Positions 27,601 to 39,067 are shown, numbered from the stretch's first letter. The stretch is DNA of 64,000 nt from Phoronis australis (GCA_002633005.1 NMRA01000746.1:105041-169040); one strand, 5' to 3'. Notes: generated from the sequence alone by a model not told the origin. Numbers and translations: made by a program.

Positions 27601-30600
27601 CATGTAAAATGTGGATTTTCTTAAAACGCATATTGTTTTGAGAAAATGCTACCGTATTCGCCCTAATAAGCACCCAGGGCGCTTAGAAAAATTCATTTCG
27701 GAGGTGGGGGCTTATTGTAGCCTAAAGCGTTTGAAACCCGGTCTCCAAAACGAGTGAAATCGGAAGCCAGGATTCATCAAATTTACGCGGTGTGACGTAT
27801 CTGTAACCTCTGACAGACTTTCTACAAGATGCGGTGCATTGCTATCAAGTTTCGTTGTTAAATTACGATCGCTTTTCAGTAAACTGTGCTAAAATCCCAG
27901 GCCCAAAGCTTGCTGACTATTGTGTCGCTGCATCACGATAGTCAATAGGACTACTTGAATTGTTGAATAAAATTAATTTCGACACGACAAATTACCTGAA
28001 ATTCTCAAGTTTTCCAGATAGCGTCCCTAAGATTTTTTTAAGTTCCTGTGGAATTAGGATTAACCGCAGATTAGTCCAAATCTTAGCTAGATTGCACCCC
28101 GCAACACAAGAAAAATCTGGACGAACACACATGTTGTTGTAAAATGACGTTTGTTTTGAAGTTAGTCTGCAGGTGAGTGCCGAGTGAACGAGCGCGCATG
28201 TTTCATTAAAGTTCATTTGCCAGATTTAAGCAGGCCTTCATATATGTAGCACGCGCTTAGCTGGCCCCGTGCTTTTGACACTGGCCACCCAAAGAATTAT
28301 GAGAAATGACCCAGTTTTCAACATAACAAAAATTTTCTAGTGCATAGATTCAAACGTATCCCTGAATTAAAACTCATGATATACGATTTTAGAGGAAAGC
28401 AATATAAGAAACTTTGTTAACTTGAGAATCTCACCCAAGCGACGCTATTTGCGCAGAAAGTGATATTTTCTTATCCCAAAGTCCATTCGGTACAGGCACA
28501 TAAAAATGTTGAACCATTACTATGAAAGTAGTTCTTTATCCTGACGTCGCCAATATTGTTATGTAGACAGTTAACCAGGCGATTTGATATAACACATATT
28601 TTGGTTGATGCTAATATTGGAATACTAACAAATAGGTCTGTGTAATATAATTAGAGAGTCTTTTACTACACAGAGTGGAGAGTTCAGATGAATCGTATAA
28701 GCAATCAACACATGGTTTTAATGTGTGGTCGGCACACCAGTACAGCAGACAATAGATCAACGCTAAGCTCTGCCCACGTGACAGCCATATTTGTTTTGGT
28801 CATCTGTTGTGCTTCACAACTTCGAAAAAATGATTGAAATTACGCTGTAAACAAACAGGTATGTCACATTTTCTAAACATGAAGTAAATATCAGCTTTAT
28901 TTCTAGTATCACGCATTCTGAACGAAATTTGATCTCAAGTGGCAATCGACCGTTTTACTTCAAAGCCGTTTTTCTTGGCTTGTGATTTCAGGGTAATGAC
29001 AAGATTCTCGGGCCTATTTTTCCGCAAAATGTGGGTCAATTTTTACGAAATTTTCAAATTTGAAATCCTCTAGGACTGAAGTAAAATCGCGTGCCAGGGT
29101 TTGTTGATACATGGACCAGATTTTTAGTTAGACAGAAAGTGACCAAATGACAAAAAGTGGCGTGCTTGCCCCAACTCACATGCAAAAATTGCCGCAAAAT
29201 CAAGATCATAATGATTTTGTACACATATTTGGTATTTACATGTAGAACATTGTGTAAGGAAACAGTTGATGATAATCCCTGTGCATTTTGAAAAAAAAAT
29301 CAAGGTAAAATTGGATTTTTTGAAAATTAACAAAATACGATTTTTTAAAAAATTGAACTACAGCAAAACTTTTTTTGATTTTTGTCGCTTTCGGGGTCAT
29401 GTCTAACTAGTTAAAACTCCCTTTTTAGTCATTTTAGTTAGGAACCTGGAGATTTGACCAGTGTATACACCTACCTTAAAACACTCATTAATGTGTGGGG
29501 AGAAAAGCTAGTTTGAAGCAAAGAAACTTTGCAATTTTCATTCCAATAGAAATAATGTAATACCATAGCACAAGCTTCCTGGTGAGGTCATTCACCAGAA
29601 ATTAGCACAATTCTTTGCCTTTCATAGTATGCAAGTTGATTGTTCCACAATAATACCAACAGTTGTGAATGACCTCTTGACCTGAGAAAGCAGTTCCGTG
29701 AAAGTCTAGTTATCTTCTGCTCAGCTGGACAGTAGGTTACTACACACAGTGCATTAGATTCGGAGTAATAGACGGCCAATAAAGTATGAACAAAACTGGC
29801 TGAATTTCTTCATAGTTTGCTGCAATATGTTTTTGAACTACTTACCATCAGAGTCAGATATCATATCAATGTCATCTGCAATATTGTTGTCATTTCCACC
29901 TTCGCCGGAGATCATATCAATGTCATCTGCAATATTGTTATTATCACATGAAGCTTCTGAAAGAAATAAAAATAATTATGTTCTATTCTGTGTGCCTGCC
30001 ACATCTTGTAAGTTAAAGTGCTTTTTAACATTATTGGGTGCTTATTTGGAAGTATAGTCCCATTGTCGTCGCCATCGTTTTACCAGTCCTACTCTTGACA
30101 AATAACAATTTTACTTAGTATAATGTGTTCAAAGTTTCGTCTATTCAGTGCCATATTGTGGTCTGTTTTGAGGAGCATTTGAAGTAAAGAAAATGTGAAA
30201 CATTCAATATCAGTTAACTTACCTTCTCCAGCTTGGTCATATTCTGCTGGTGTGTCAGCATATGGCCATCTTCTAGGTGCATTGAGGTGTAATGTTCTGA
30301 GACGTTCTTGTTCATCATGAGGCCTTTCATCTTGACCAGGGAATGGCTGGGGACCAAGATCTAAAACCATTCGGTAAGTTCTCACTCAAAGTGTAATGAA
30401 GGGCTTTGGTTATACAAAGTTTTATCTGTTAGCCTAATCTTTGTAAACTGTATACCAGGGGTGTAAAAATGTTACACCCTTATATAACATCTGTAAAAAT
30501 GGAAGATGCAGTCATAGAAAGCACAGTAACTGCAGTAATTGCAGGTTCTGTCCTATGACTCATTTTAGAGAAATTAAGTAAGAGTTGTAGGTGATCATGA

Positions 30601-32259
30601 CTTTTTGGACACTCTGATTTTTGTGATTGCATGTAGCTGTTCTAAAATAAGACTTTTCAAGTTATATAGTTGAAAATATGATTTCCTATTGGATCCTAAA
30701 GATATTGGACCAAAATCTAATTGGATAATTAGATTTCCTATACAATCTTATAGGATCTCTATGGAAAACCTTAAGTTATTCAGGCACTTGCATGACAATG
30801 TCAAAACCCAAAAATTTTGGGTACTTGAGTTATGCATAGTAGTAATAAAAAAATTTATTTTTCTTTTTATACAAGTTCCTTTTTTTGTTTTTTCTTATCC
30901 CTTGGGGTCTAAACAGCCCCATATTATCTGTAAACCCCATGAAAATCCAGTCTTAAGCTGTGGATATGGTGTCCAGAGTTACTATCTTTAAAAAAAAGGA
31001 ATTTTGTTGCACTTAAAAGTTTAAAGAAACCAATTCATCTGCAAAACCCAGGAAAAATTGCGTCTTAAGTTGTGGATAAAGTGTACAGAAAGAATTTCTG
31101 TTGCACTTAAAAGTTTAAAGAAAGGTTGTTAATTAGTTAATTAATAACCCCAGGCATTTTTGCGTTTTAAGTTGCATCATTTTTATTTGAGTGATGATTT
31201 GCATGAAATAAACTTGTAACGGATGTTGCACTCGAAATTTAAGTTAAATGGATTTTGGATCCTCTTTTGGACCCCCCCTTTAGCCATTCTGGCGTTATCC
31301 TCTTCTGTCAGAAATGCTAAAAGCTGTTTACACTGCAAAAGTTGACACGGATCATCTGACAAGTTGTTCCAGCGCAAGTATGCGTGTAAACAGGACTGAA
31401 CTGGAGCACTGACACCGCGATGACAACTTTTGCCACCCATTTGTGAGGTAGAGCAATTTGCGCTAGAACATCTTGCTCTGTGTCAATTATGTGTCTAAAC
31501 ACGTAACTGGGACAAGGCGGAAAGGATCTCTACTGCGCTTGCGTAATGACCTCAATACGGGTTCAACTCTCGTGATTTGTAAACATGCGCGTATGTGATA
31601 CACTGTACAGTGTGCAATTTCCTTCTTACCACAGTTAGTGAGTTGTGTGTGTAAACGGACGCTTGAGTCACCGATCAGTTTGCTCCATGTCAGTTGCGCC
31701 GGGCCAAAAGTTGATGTCTAAACGGGACTTAACACATTGTCAGGTGTATTTTGTCTCATGGACTGTTGTTTGAGCCACCTAAACTCAAATTTACCTGCAC
31801 ACCTCTGTAAAGGTTTAGTTATTTGATGTCGCTGAGGGATTTTAGTGTTGTAGTGAATACAGTGTTCAACTTGACAAGCCGATCAAGGTCATCAAACCAT
31901 GACTCAGAATCTCTGCCATGCCTACTGAAACTAGCACAACTGATCCAGGCCTAATTTTGGCAGGAGTTATATGACAGCACGAAATAATTGAAGCATTGAA
32001 TATTTTTTGTAACCACCTGTCACAAATCAGGCACTCTTTGAGGGTGTGTTTACTGTATAATATGAATCAGTTGCAAGTACACGGGCATGGCAGTGCCTAA
32101 TAGGATACTTGATCATTGCCTAGATTTTTTCTATTGATACAGCTAATATTTGCCTTGTAAACACGGAAATAGGCAGCAACAATGAATGGCATGGTAGTTT
32201 TAGCTTATCAAAATACCGTTTTCATATGCTTGGGTGTAGTCTGTCCATTCCTCTGCCAT
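12520..32259 (-). CDS. Ulp1/SENP-like cysteine protease (family C48), complete nine-exon gene
   Basis: Spliced minus-strand gene. Exons: 32259-32217, 30360-30223, 29956-29846, 27520-27401, 19081-18945, 18517-18395, 13670-13516, 13347-13221 and 12639-12520. Every junction is GT-AG and every phase matches (1,1,1,1,0,0,2,0). The product is about 357 residues. Known of the family: Ulp1/SENP enzymes cleave isopeptide bonds or process precursors of SUMO, or of NEDD8 for SENP8. Seen: an LND motif at about residues 180-182, His242 in VKDHW, Asp259 in EIYDS, Gln306 and Cys312 in KQDDNSSCG, then a C-terminal helix ending RVKKLQH. The His-Asp spacing (17), Asp-Cys spacing (53) and Gln-Cys spacing (6) are those of active SENPs. 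The N-terminal 180 residues are acidic and low in complexity, with no signal peptide. Inference: an active deSUMOylase-like enzyme; which modifier it acts on cannot be told. The first exon and the skipping of unseen small exons are the weakest parts. Confidence 0.83.
13221..13347 (-). CDS. Protease gene exon 8, oxyanion Gln and nucleophile Cys
   Basis: 127 nt, acceptor TTGTAG, donor GTGAGC. Completes the split Gln codon of exon 7 and encodes TKQDDNSSCGVFTCM, the Ulp1 Q-x5-C-G signature (Gln306, Cys312). Leaves in phase 0. Confidence 0.9.
13516..13670 (-). CDS. Protease gene exon 7, catalytic His and Asp
   Basis: 155 nt, enters in phase 0 and leaves in phase 2, acceptor TTTTAG, donor GTAAGT. 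Encodes the core strands: NIILVPIHVKDHWLLMVV with His242 followed by Trp, then LLEIYDSAG with Asp259. This is the most diagnostic Ulp1 segment in the window. Confidence 0.9.
15237..15380. repeat. 16-bp minisatellite, about 9 units
   Basis: Imperfect units of the form GAACATCGGGCCTAGG. Lies inside element B; the B copy at 34.4 kb has only one or two units, so the array expanded here. Confidence 0.65.
16350..17776. mobile_element. TIR element A, intact 1.43 kb copy with TA target duplication
   Basis: Ends are CCGTATTCGCCATAATAACC and the complement CCATATTCACAGTAATAACC, each flanked by TA. The B copy at 36053 holds the unoccupied site (CATCATTAATTTTAAAACTG), which confirms the boundaries and the TA duplication. 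Non-autonomous. Confidence 0.8.
18395..18517 (-). CDS. Protease gene exon 6
   Basis: 123 nt, exactly 41 codons, phase 0-0, acceptor TTTCAG, donor GTAATA. Begins VIDGQMNVLA, continuing the LND motif of the previous exon, and ends KLSDYYFPK just before the beta strand that carries the catalytic histidine. Confidence 0.82.
18945..19081 (-). CDS. Protease gene exon 5, linker and start of the catalytic domain
   Basis: 137 nt, enters in phase 1 and leaves in phase 0 (AGG followed by GTATGT). The first part is proline/glutamine-rich (SMQKPQQENAPPMP); the end reads DSLFGRLNDR, corresponding to the W-L-N-D-E-V-I motif that opens the Ulp1 fold. Glycine-arginine replaces the usual tryptophan position. 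This exon links the phase-1 N-terminal array to the phase-0 protease exons. Confidence 0.8.
19440..20120. repeat. Dispersed repeat D
   Basis: Same blocks as at 10220 (GTGCCCCCTAGTGGCAATTT, GGGACGGCATGAGCGAAC). Lies in intron 4 of the protease gene. Confidence 0.5.
20340..21555. other. Intron sequence, nothing firm
   Basis: A good donor (GTAAGT complement at about 20821) in phase 1 could end a tiny unlisted exon, but no convincing acceptor goes with it. Confidence 0.3.
21560..22031 (-). pseudogene. Decayed transposon-type protein, frameshifted
   Basis: Frame 1 (22031-21714) ends YPEDVLFIQDRFALLHTLVN then PPTFGNFAVQ. A shift at about 21717 leads into a second frame reading YEFKIFLANENYKKQLCQLL then EKTEMAILIVDGHS and a stop near 21545. 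Together they resemble in layout an uncharacterised mobile-element protein common in invertebrate genomes (from memory, unverified). It lies within intron 4 of the protease gene. Confidence 0.4.
22322..22561 (-). pseudogene. Unrecognised coding-like frame
   Basis: Reads SEKLQQLHEIRDKLLQQP, then DQISSLLPNELEENG and KYNLKNKLLTKKVSQHFV to a stop; amphipathic helical composition. Possibly part of the same decayed element as 21560-22031, or a skipped exon of the protease gene. No family recognised. Confidence 0.3.
23967..25198. mobile_element. TIR element E inserted in the LINE (contains an assembly gap)
   Basis: The right end is the complement of CATGCTATGAACATTCCCAC; the left end is a degenerate relative (CATCCACTAAAACAAG). 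Interior 23984-24207 matches 57640-57866, and the 24.9-25.2 kb part matches 57000-57280 inverted. The LINE reading frame resumes on both sides. Confidence 0.65.
24208..24744. other. Assembly gap, 537 Ns
   Basis: Run of N inside element E. The matching region at 57867 onward suggests what the missing interior may resemble. Confidence 0.99.
27040..27250. repeat. Dispersed repeat D, fragment
   Basis: Shares GCGCCATGTAGTGGCCATT and GATACAAATA...GCACACC with 20040-20130. Confidence 0.4.
27401..27520 (-). CDS. Protease gene exon 4
   Basis: 120 nt, phase 1-1, acceptor TTACAG, donor GTGAGT. Encodes 39 polar residues (EMAKNHRERQ... to DSVVP). Only one of the three frames is open, and it is the frame demanded by the exons on both sides. 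Confidence 0.75.
27650..28300. mobile_element. TIR element A, truncated
   Basis: Begins CCGTATTCGCCCTAATAAGC and continues with GAAACCCGGTCTCCAAAACG and GACTTTCTACAA, matching the 40.8 kb copy; the far end is lost. In intron 3 of the protease gene. Confidence 0.65.
28301..29845. other. Intron 3 remainder, nothing recognised
   Basis: AT-rich with A/T homopolymers near 29290-29370. A donor-like CAAACAGGTATGT at about 28860 on the plus strand has no partner. Confidence 0.35.
29846..29956 (-). CDS. Protease gene exon 3, duplicated acidic SIM-like motif
   Basis: 111 nt, phase 1-1, acceptor TTTCAG, donor GTAAGT. Encodes 36 residues containing NNIADDIDMIS twice, 17 codons apart, the second followed by DSD. 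The repeat is visible at DNA level, so it arose by an internal duplication. The acidic-flanked I-D-M-I core resembles a SUMO-interacting motif (inference). Confidence 0.78.
30223..30360 (-). CDS. Protease gene exon 2, carrying the ERLRTL module
   Basis: 138 nt, phase 1-1, acceptor TTTTAG, donor GTAAGT. Encodes residues 16-60, proline- and charge-rich, including DEQERLRTLHLN. The same module recurs in the cytoplasmic-looking tail of the membrane protein gene at 39977-40338 (NEGERLRTLYLN, with FP..DE.PH before it and PY after it in both). Confidence 0.8.
31318..31732. mobile_element. MITE-like element C, inverted copy
   Basis: Ends GTTTACACTGCAAAAGTTGA and TTGATGTCTAAACGGGACT, the reverse of the copy at 3320-3745. 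In intron 1 of the protease gene. Confidence 0.6.
32217..32259 (-). CDS. Protease gene exon 1 (start exon)
   Basis: Reads MAEEWTDYTQAYEN plus one base (phase 1). The ATG sits in a good context (AACATGG). The donor is a weak GTATTT. A possible acceptor (TTTACAG) lies 8 bases upstream of the ATG, so a 5' UTR exon further upstream is likely. The start was chosen because the phase fits exon 2 and the donor lies just past the ATG. Confidence 0.6.
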
Positions 32260-33039
32260 GTTGTTCCTGTAAATTGTTCGTGTGTCAGTGCAGTAGTCTC
32301 GACGATATATTCAACCGCTACTTAAACGTAACTTGACCACCAGTGTGTAAAGAACCGGAAACTGTGCTCCGATGAACGATACAATACGAACATATAAACA
32401 GTACCGTAAGTAAATTACGACATTCACTTATTCATAAAATACTTGGAATATCTATTATATTTGATTTCAGAGAACAGATTTAAAACTTTTAATTTGAAAA
32501 AAGTTGAGTTTGTATTGAGGTTTTGTTGCCAAAGCACTGAATTATAGTGCATGTCTGAATATCACGACAATTCTTACTACGATAAACATAGGCAGGAACA
32601 CACTAGGCCTTGGGGCCTTATTAGACCGCACAGAGACTTCTGTGGCTGCATTTTTGTTGTGATGCTATATATTGTATTAGTAAAAATTATTGATATCATG
32701 AAATTTGACTTTAGATTTGGCTAACATTGAATACTATAACTAATTATTGAGAAATAGTAAAATGTCCTTAAGCGCCTATACTGCTAGTAATATTTCCTTG
32801 TGTTACATTAAGTCATAAAAAATCACTGTTCATTGAAATAAGCGTTTAAATACACAGCATTTCTGAATTGTTGAGCGTCGCACGGATCAAGATACTCTAT
32901 TTTGCTTGTAGATTTGTAGTTCCTTTTCAAGTCTGAATCTACAGCTTTAAAATATAACATTTTGCTTGGTAAACTGGGCACTTTTATTTTAACGTAGTTA
33001 AGGTGAACTTAAAAATGGTGGCAAATCAGTCTACCCATC

Positions 33040-33400
33040 ATGCACATTTGCAGATGTGTTCTGACTGACATTGGTTTTCGTATGAGTGCAACAACTGTCA
33101 GTGCCCCCATGTGTCTGTGGCATTTTTTGCATCTGCAACTGTATCTCCTTAGTCCGGTACAGGATTTTGCTTAAAGTTGACAAGAGTGTGCCCATTGACT
33201 GATGAATGGACCCACTTTCCGCTCTACCTGCTAGAAGATTGCAATTTTTTACTTTTGCCTCAATATCTTTTGAGTTGCTCCACAGATTTCCATGAAATAT
33301 GGCAAATACTTTTTGTTTAGGGAGACAACAATGTCTTCCACTTTTTTGACAGGTTAGGCGTATTCTGCACCATATAATGTCCATTTTAATTATATCGTTT
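33040..33400. repeat. Dispersed repeat D, diverged
   Basis: Retains the phrase order of the D family (CTGTATCTCCTTAG, then TTGCAATTTTTTACTTTTGCC, then CCATGAAATATGG). Confidence 0.35.
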
Positions 33401-33404
33401 GGAA

Positions 33405-36400
33405 TAACGTCCATGCTCAGTTAACCGCCCATGCCCTACTTTAGGTTGATTTTCGATTTAACCGCCCATAGCTCGGTTAACCGCCCATCTGCGATTTTTG
33501 AAGATTTCCAGTTATGCGCCCACCTCTCGGTTATTTAGCGCCAATCCCCGACTTTTAAAGAATGAAGATTTAGCGCCCAGTGCTACGCAAACGCGCGATT
33601 CCCCGACTTTTAGATCGATGATCACAACTAGAGTGCAACGAGGGCCTCTGAGCAGGTGGTTTGGCAATGTGAATTATAATACAAGTAACGAATTCTTGTC
33701 TCGGGTCATGGCTTTACTTCAAAATATACTTGAACGTTTTTTCACTTTATTTTCTTCCCATGTTCGCAAAGTTTAAGAACCCTGCCGGCTTCAATGCCTC
33801 CGCTTTTAGCGACGCGGTCTGCCGCGCTGAGTTTCAGTCTGCAGTGCGCAACATAAAACATATATTCGAAAAAAATCGGGCCAGAGAAATATGACGGTGA
33901 TTTTGCCAACCCTTCCAATTCGCTTTTGGTAGGAAGCTCTCGTATTTTGAAGAATTTCCATAACTCGCAGAAAGATGTCAAATTCTCCCTATTTTGATGA
34001 GTGTAATTGCCAGGTTATCGAGGATGTGAAGCGACCAAACGGACAGTGTACATCGCTGGCCAATTTGCTGTCTCTCAATTTCTGGATTCAAAGGTTGGCA
34101 ATACGTTACTGGATGTTTGTGTATCATCTTGAAGAAATAAAAAACTGCAAGTCAAATTTTGTTTTTCGCTTATTTCATCTCAGACAAGTTGGCGTTAGCA
34201 CTCAGCCGAAGTCACTGGCAGTTCTTCTTGTGACAGGCGTAACTGTGAATTATCATATCCACCTAGCATTTTAGCTTCCCAAATATTTTTGTTTCTACAT
34301 TGGGCAGTTTCAGCCTGAACAAAATTCTTACCATTCGAGTCTGAGACATCTACGACGTAACTGATTGAAAATTGGCAACAGTGGTAATGACGGGCATGGA
34401 ACATCGGGTCCAGGGATCATTGAGCCAGGAAATAATGGAACACACTTGACATCGTAGTTTTGGGTCATTGGAACGGAGGAATATCGTAAAACACTGTTTT
34501 TTTGTAACAACAGCTTAGAAGTACAGTCGCGCCGGTGTACTCCTTTACGTAGGGCTGTCGCTGTTCTCTTGTGATGTGCGATCTCTGAAGTGGTGCTCGC
34601 GTGTAAATTCCCACACTCTGGAGTGCATGTTACCTTGACAACAACATATGTGATTGACAGGTGACTCATACGTACGCGAGTGATGAATCAAGCTGCTGTC
34701 TTTTGTCACATAAAACAAGACACATATTGAAAGAGGCTGTTAAATTACTTGACGGCATTTCCAAGTCTAGTGACGGCATATTGCGCGCAAACAACGGGAC
34801 CGACCAGTGCCGCAGTGCGATACTGTCGTAGGTGATATTATATTAGGATAATCTACATATTGCGTGTAAAATAAATGTTTTTCAAGTAGCTTTATGTTTG
34901 CCAGGTAGGCCTATCTATTTTACCCCCCCAAAAAAAGGCTCGCCTAGGTTGGAATTTCCCGATGGCAGGTACAAGACCTCCATAATCTCGGCTCGCACTT
35001 CCAAATTTCAGGTCACCAATGCGACCTGCTGTTCGTTATGCCGAGCGCGGAGTCTCGGTTGCAAAACACTGACTCGGAAAGGACGCGTTGCTGGTTGAAG
35101 CTCTTAGCTAATTTAGTCGTATAGCCGCGCAAACCACGGATGCCGGTTACTCGAAGAATTGGGCTATATCTACGAATTGTTTTTTACTGACTCAAATACG
35201 TGTACCAACTAGTAATTTTTCCTCGGACTTTACTGTATGTGCTCACTAGACTCATCCCCAGTCATAGTGTTAGTAATTTTAAAATAAAATCTTAAGCAAA
35301 TGCTATTTATGATCCACATATGTCCCGAATAATAGATAAATGATACGTGCATCGCAAGCTCGTTACCAGAGATGAAAAGGAGACCGAGGTAGGCGATATA
35401 AGGTAATTTATTATGACTAGTAAAATTACAATAAAATGAATACAGGTAGTGTATAATAGGTAATCTCTGGTAAGATGAGCAATAAAAAGCGCCGGCCACG
35501 TGGAAGTACGAGAGAATGACACTGGGAGGAAGAGGGTGGGAAAATTGAATGAGTTTTTGACGTACAACAATGTGGCCAGAACAAAGTGAACTGAAAGCGA
35601 GGTTACAATAACATAGAAAAAACGCCCTTAAAGACACGTGACAATCATCAGCCTATAAGAGCCAAAAGCTGACCTAACTCGAGGCACGTGCTAACAACAG
35701 ACCAATGCGAAGGCTGGAAAAACGGCGTGTAGTCCTACACGAGGGAATAATGGAATAGACCAAGATGAGGGGGAAAAGGAGTAAGGCGGGTCCATATGCT
35801 CACATAAATATATTTAATGAGTGAAATATCATTTTCGAGTAATACCTTTGCGGTAACTTTTGACTGACGACTGGCTCATGTCTGCTTTACCCCAGATTCT
35901 CATCTTCTTTGCGTGGCATGTTTCACGCAATTGGATGTGGGCAACGCCGGGCAGTCACAGAGTCTAATCTAATCTAATTCTAATCTCCAACATAAACATC
36001 CCAAACACAAAAAAAACACCTGAATTTGTTTTTCAAACTTTTATTACATCATTAATTTTAAAACTGGTCTTTGACAGCTAGCACCACATGATAAATTTGA
36101 TGTCTGCAGTGACCTCTGCAACACGTGAAGCTCGCACGCTCGCACTTCTGAAGTGTCATCGCGTGAGAATTAATTGCAATCCAACTTATTGTTACTTGTC
36201 ATCTGCGCACTACAGCTCTAGTAAGATCACAGGACAGCACAGGGCTATTACTCACCAATTTTGAAAATTTAATTGTGATTGACTAATCTGTGGGCAACAG
36301 AACATTTCTTGGGATCGTCCACTGTTATGACATTTGGTGACTTGACGACAAAGCTCTTTAAAAAGTTCTATGCGTTCCGAGTACTTGTGTCGTGTGGTAC

Positions 36401-36540
36401 TCTGATCATGAGGTAAGATTTAAACGCCCAGGGCGCTTGTCTGTCGTAATAAGCGCCCATGTCTGGTTAACCGCCCACCCCCGATTTTTTGGGTTTGCCA
36501 ATTTAACCGCCCAGGGCATTAACCCGAATTTTTACAGTAC
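33405..36540. mobile_element. TIR element B, about 3.1 kb
   Basis: Collinear with 14195-18345 except that it lacks element A and has extra sequence at about 34.9-35.85 kb. Both ends are rich in AACCGCCCA words, and the right end is the complement of ATTCGGGTTAATGCCC. Small frames inside are not conserved between the copies. Confidence 0.62.
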
Positions 36541-36577
36541 TTATTAACAGCCCTAGAAGCTCGCTGTTTGCAGTGCA

Positions 36578-37430
36578 GTGGAGGGTGCATTTCAACATTT
36601 TACATTGCTTTTTATGCGCTTTACACATATAAACTTCGTTAAAGACATGACTAAACTTTTTGTTAGTGGGCTTGCGTTCGTAATTTCGGAACTGTCTCCA
36701 TCTGAATTTTCTACATCAGTTTACCACAAGCCTACTGATAAAGGTTTCTGTTTCCATGCCAAAAGTAAGTGCCCTGAGCGGTATAAGGTCGCCGTTGTGG
36801 TCAACTTCCTAAAGAGGGCGTATTCGGTGTCGCCCATCTGGCTATTGTTTAATCAAGAGGTAGTTCGCATAAGACAAACACTGGTTAATAATGGGTACAC
36901 TTATAACGCTTTTGTAGACTTCCATGTTAAGCAATTCGTGTCAAGAATTAGCTGATTATAGTCCCTGCACGTCTGACCATGCACTGACCAAATGGATATT
37001 TTACAAAAATGTCATGTGTAATTATTACCTCCAGGACGAACACGCCATTAAGAAAATTATTAGGGATAATGTTAAAGTTTGTAAGACTGATGATTACCTC
37101 AATGTTATGAACAACATTTCTAAAGCGAAAGTCCGGCCGTTGCACAGTGTAGTGTTGTTCATGAGTTTGCCCTATGAACGAATGTCTTCGTTCAAACGTT
37201 AAACAATGTTACATTGGTCAAACGGTTTGAGGTCTTTTCCGTCGGTTATCTATGCATCTTCAAAATGGCGCCATCCAAGATCTGTTTCTGCAATGTCACG
37301 AACGTAAAATCACCCATCAAGAAATTGTGGAAAACACGTCAATTTGATACGTGGAGCACAAGGTGCTGCGTTTGAAAGTATTGGAGTCCTTTTTAATTGC
37401 ATTTGAGAAGCCTGTTTTTAATGAGCTGCA
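36578..37430 (+). pseudogene. Penelope-like retroelement remnant with GIY-YIG endonuclease
   Basis: Plus-strand pieces in shifting frames: STSVYHKPTDKG (late RT domain), LKRAYSVSPIW, YTYNAFVDFHVKQF, then VKQCYIGQTV plus FRRLSMHLQNGAI (GIY-YIG motif) and LIAFEKPVFNELQTES near 37430. Internal stops and frameshifts show it is dead. Clearly a different lineage from the 45-48 kb element (CYIGQT against FYIGLT contexts). Confidence 0.7.
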
Positions 37431-38284
37431 AACAGAGAGTCGTGCCGCACGTTACATTTGTTTGCTTGACTTTCCTGTTACCCCCCTTCATTAGTCATTC
37501 TTTGCAATATTTCACACCCGTTGTGTCCCACTGTGTGTGTCATCAGCTTATGCTTTGTGGTGGCATTACTGCATCATTTTACCTTCATTTGAGAATAAAA
37601 CAAGGATGTTTCGAAATATCGTGTGCCTTTTAGTTATGTCGCTAGGTCAGTTATTTTATCTTTGTTCAGTTGAGAGTAGAGTTTTGTTCCGCTAGGTATG
37701 AACATAACGGAATAAAGACTGTCAAAAATGAAAAATGTTGTGTGTTTAATGAAATTTATTATTAAGAAGGATTCTATAAAACCCAAATAGTTTAGTGTTG
37801 CCATTCGGTAATTTCTAAGTTATTTCATTGATTTGCTTAGTACCTTGCATTTCTTTTTGAGTGGCATGGCAAATCCTTAGTGCTGAATATCAAAGGGGAG
37901 ATTTTTGTCATATAACCAATTTAAAAGTTTTCCCAAATGTGGTTTCCGATCAAAATTAAAAACCAGGATCTGTTAACACTGTCAATTGACTGGTTATAAA
38001 AGTTTTACTTTAGCCTAGTTATCACTGAGTGGAGTTACGGTCACTGAAGTTTCAGTCTTCGGCGGTCATGTTCAATCTTCAGCAGTCCTGTTTTATGGAA
38101 GGGTGGTCATGTTTTAGGTGCATTGGTCCCATTTTCTGTTGCAGCTCTCCCATTTGATCCCTGTAGTAATTGTCCTGTTTTGTGGTGTGTTGGTCCAATT
38201 TGGAGGACCGACTGTCATGTTGTTTCTCACCTTTGTGTAAACGAATTACTCATGGGATGGTAGTGCGACAAATTGCCATATGTA
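37431..38284. other. No gene recognised
   Basis: Intergenic. Short frames only. Confidence 0.3.
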
Positions 38285-38700
38285 ATGAACTATTAGGCTT
38301 ATTGGCTGGCTTTTGTCTACATCACTTAATCTTAGTTCAAACAGCTGCAAACAACACACGCGTGCAGCGGTGTTCCATTCACAGACTTACAAGCATTCCT
38401 ACTTTGCTTACTTTTTTGGCCTGTTTATACTTTTCCTACTTTTTTCTGAAGTTCCTAATATTTCCTGCTTTTTTGCCTAAAACTGCTTGAAAGTCTTCAT
38501 TCAGATCCCCACTCCTGTCAACCTTTTGATGTTTGTGCTGGGATCTTGCGATGGTGCAATAAAGCACCAAAAGGTTACCTCACCTATCGTTCAATGGGCC
38601 TACATTTGAGTCATTATATTTCTTATTTTGCTAAGGCTTTTCTAGGACAATCTCAGTTAGCCCAATACATCTAAAATAACAAAATTCATTCAAGTTAGAC
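38285..38700. repeat. Dispersed repeat F, second copy
   Basis: Partner of 2955-3290; shares TTAGCCCAATACATCTAAAA. Confidence 0.45.
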
Positions 38701-39067
38701 TTAGAACCTTCAGCAGAAGATATCTGTGTCTGTTTTACTGTCACGGTGTAGGGCTGGTAATGTAACAGGTCTTCGCTTAATAAATACCCATTAGGGTTCA
38801 GCAACTGCAAGTCATTGAATGGTAGAGTGTGTTTATTGTAGAAAACTGATTGACAGAAGTTGCAGTCCATAGGAAACAAGAAAAATACATCAAAATACTA
38901 AAAAGGTCAATTTTGAAAAAAAACAAGTTGTAGCAAAAGGTTGCATATCAACTGCAATATATATCCCACAAATTACACATAGCAGTTTAGAAGAAAAGTT
39001 AGTAGAAAATTTTTGGAATGTTTTGAGGTAAGATTATCGATTAATCCCAGTCCCGAATCCCCCTTTC

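Noticed and set aside
35230-35637. 135-codon minus-strand frame
   Set aside because: Hydrophobic from T-rich composition, inside the B-element region, no family or splice support.
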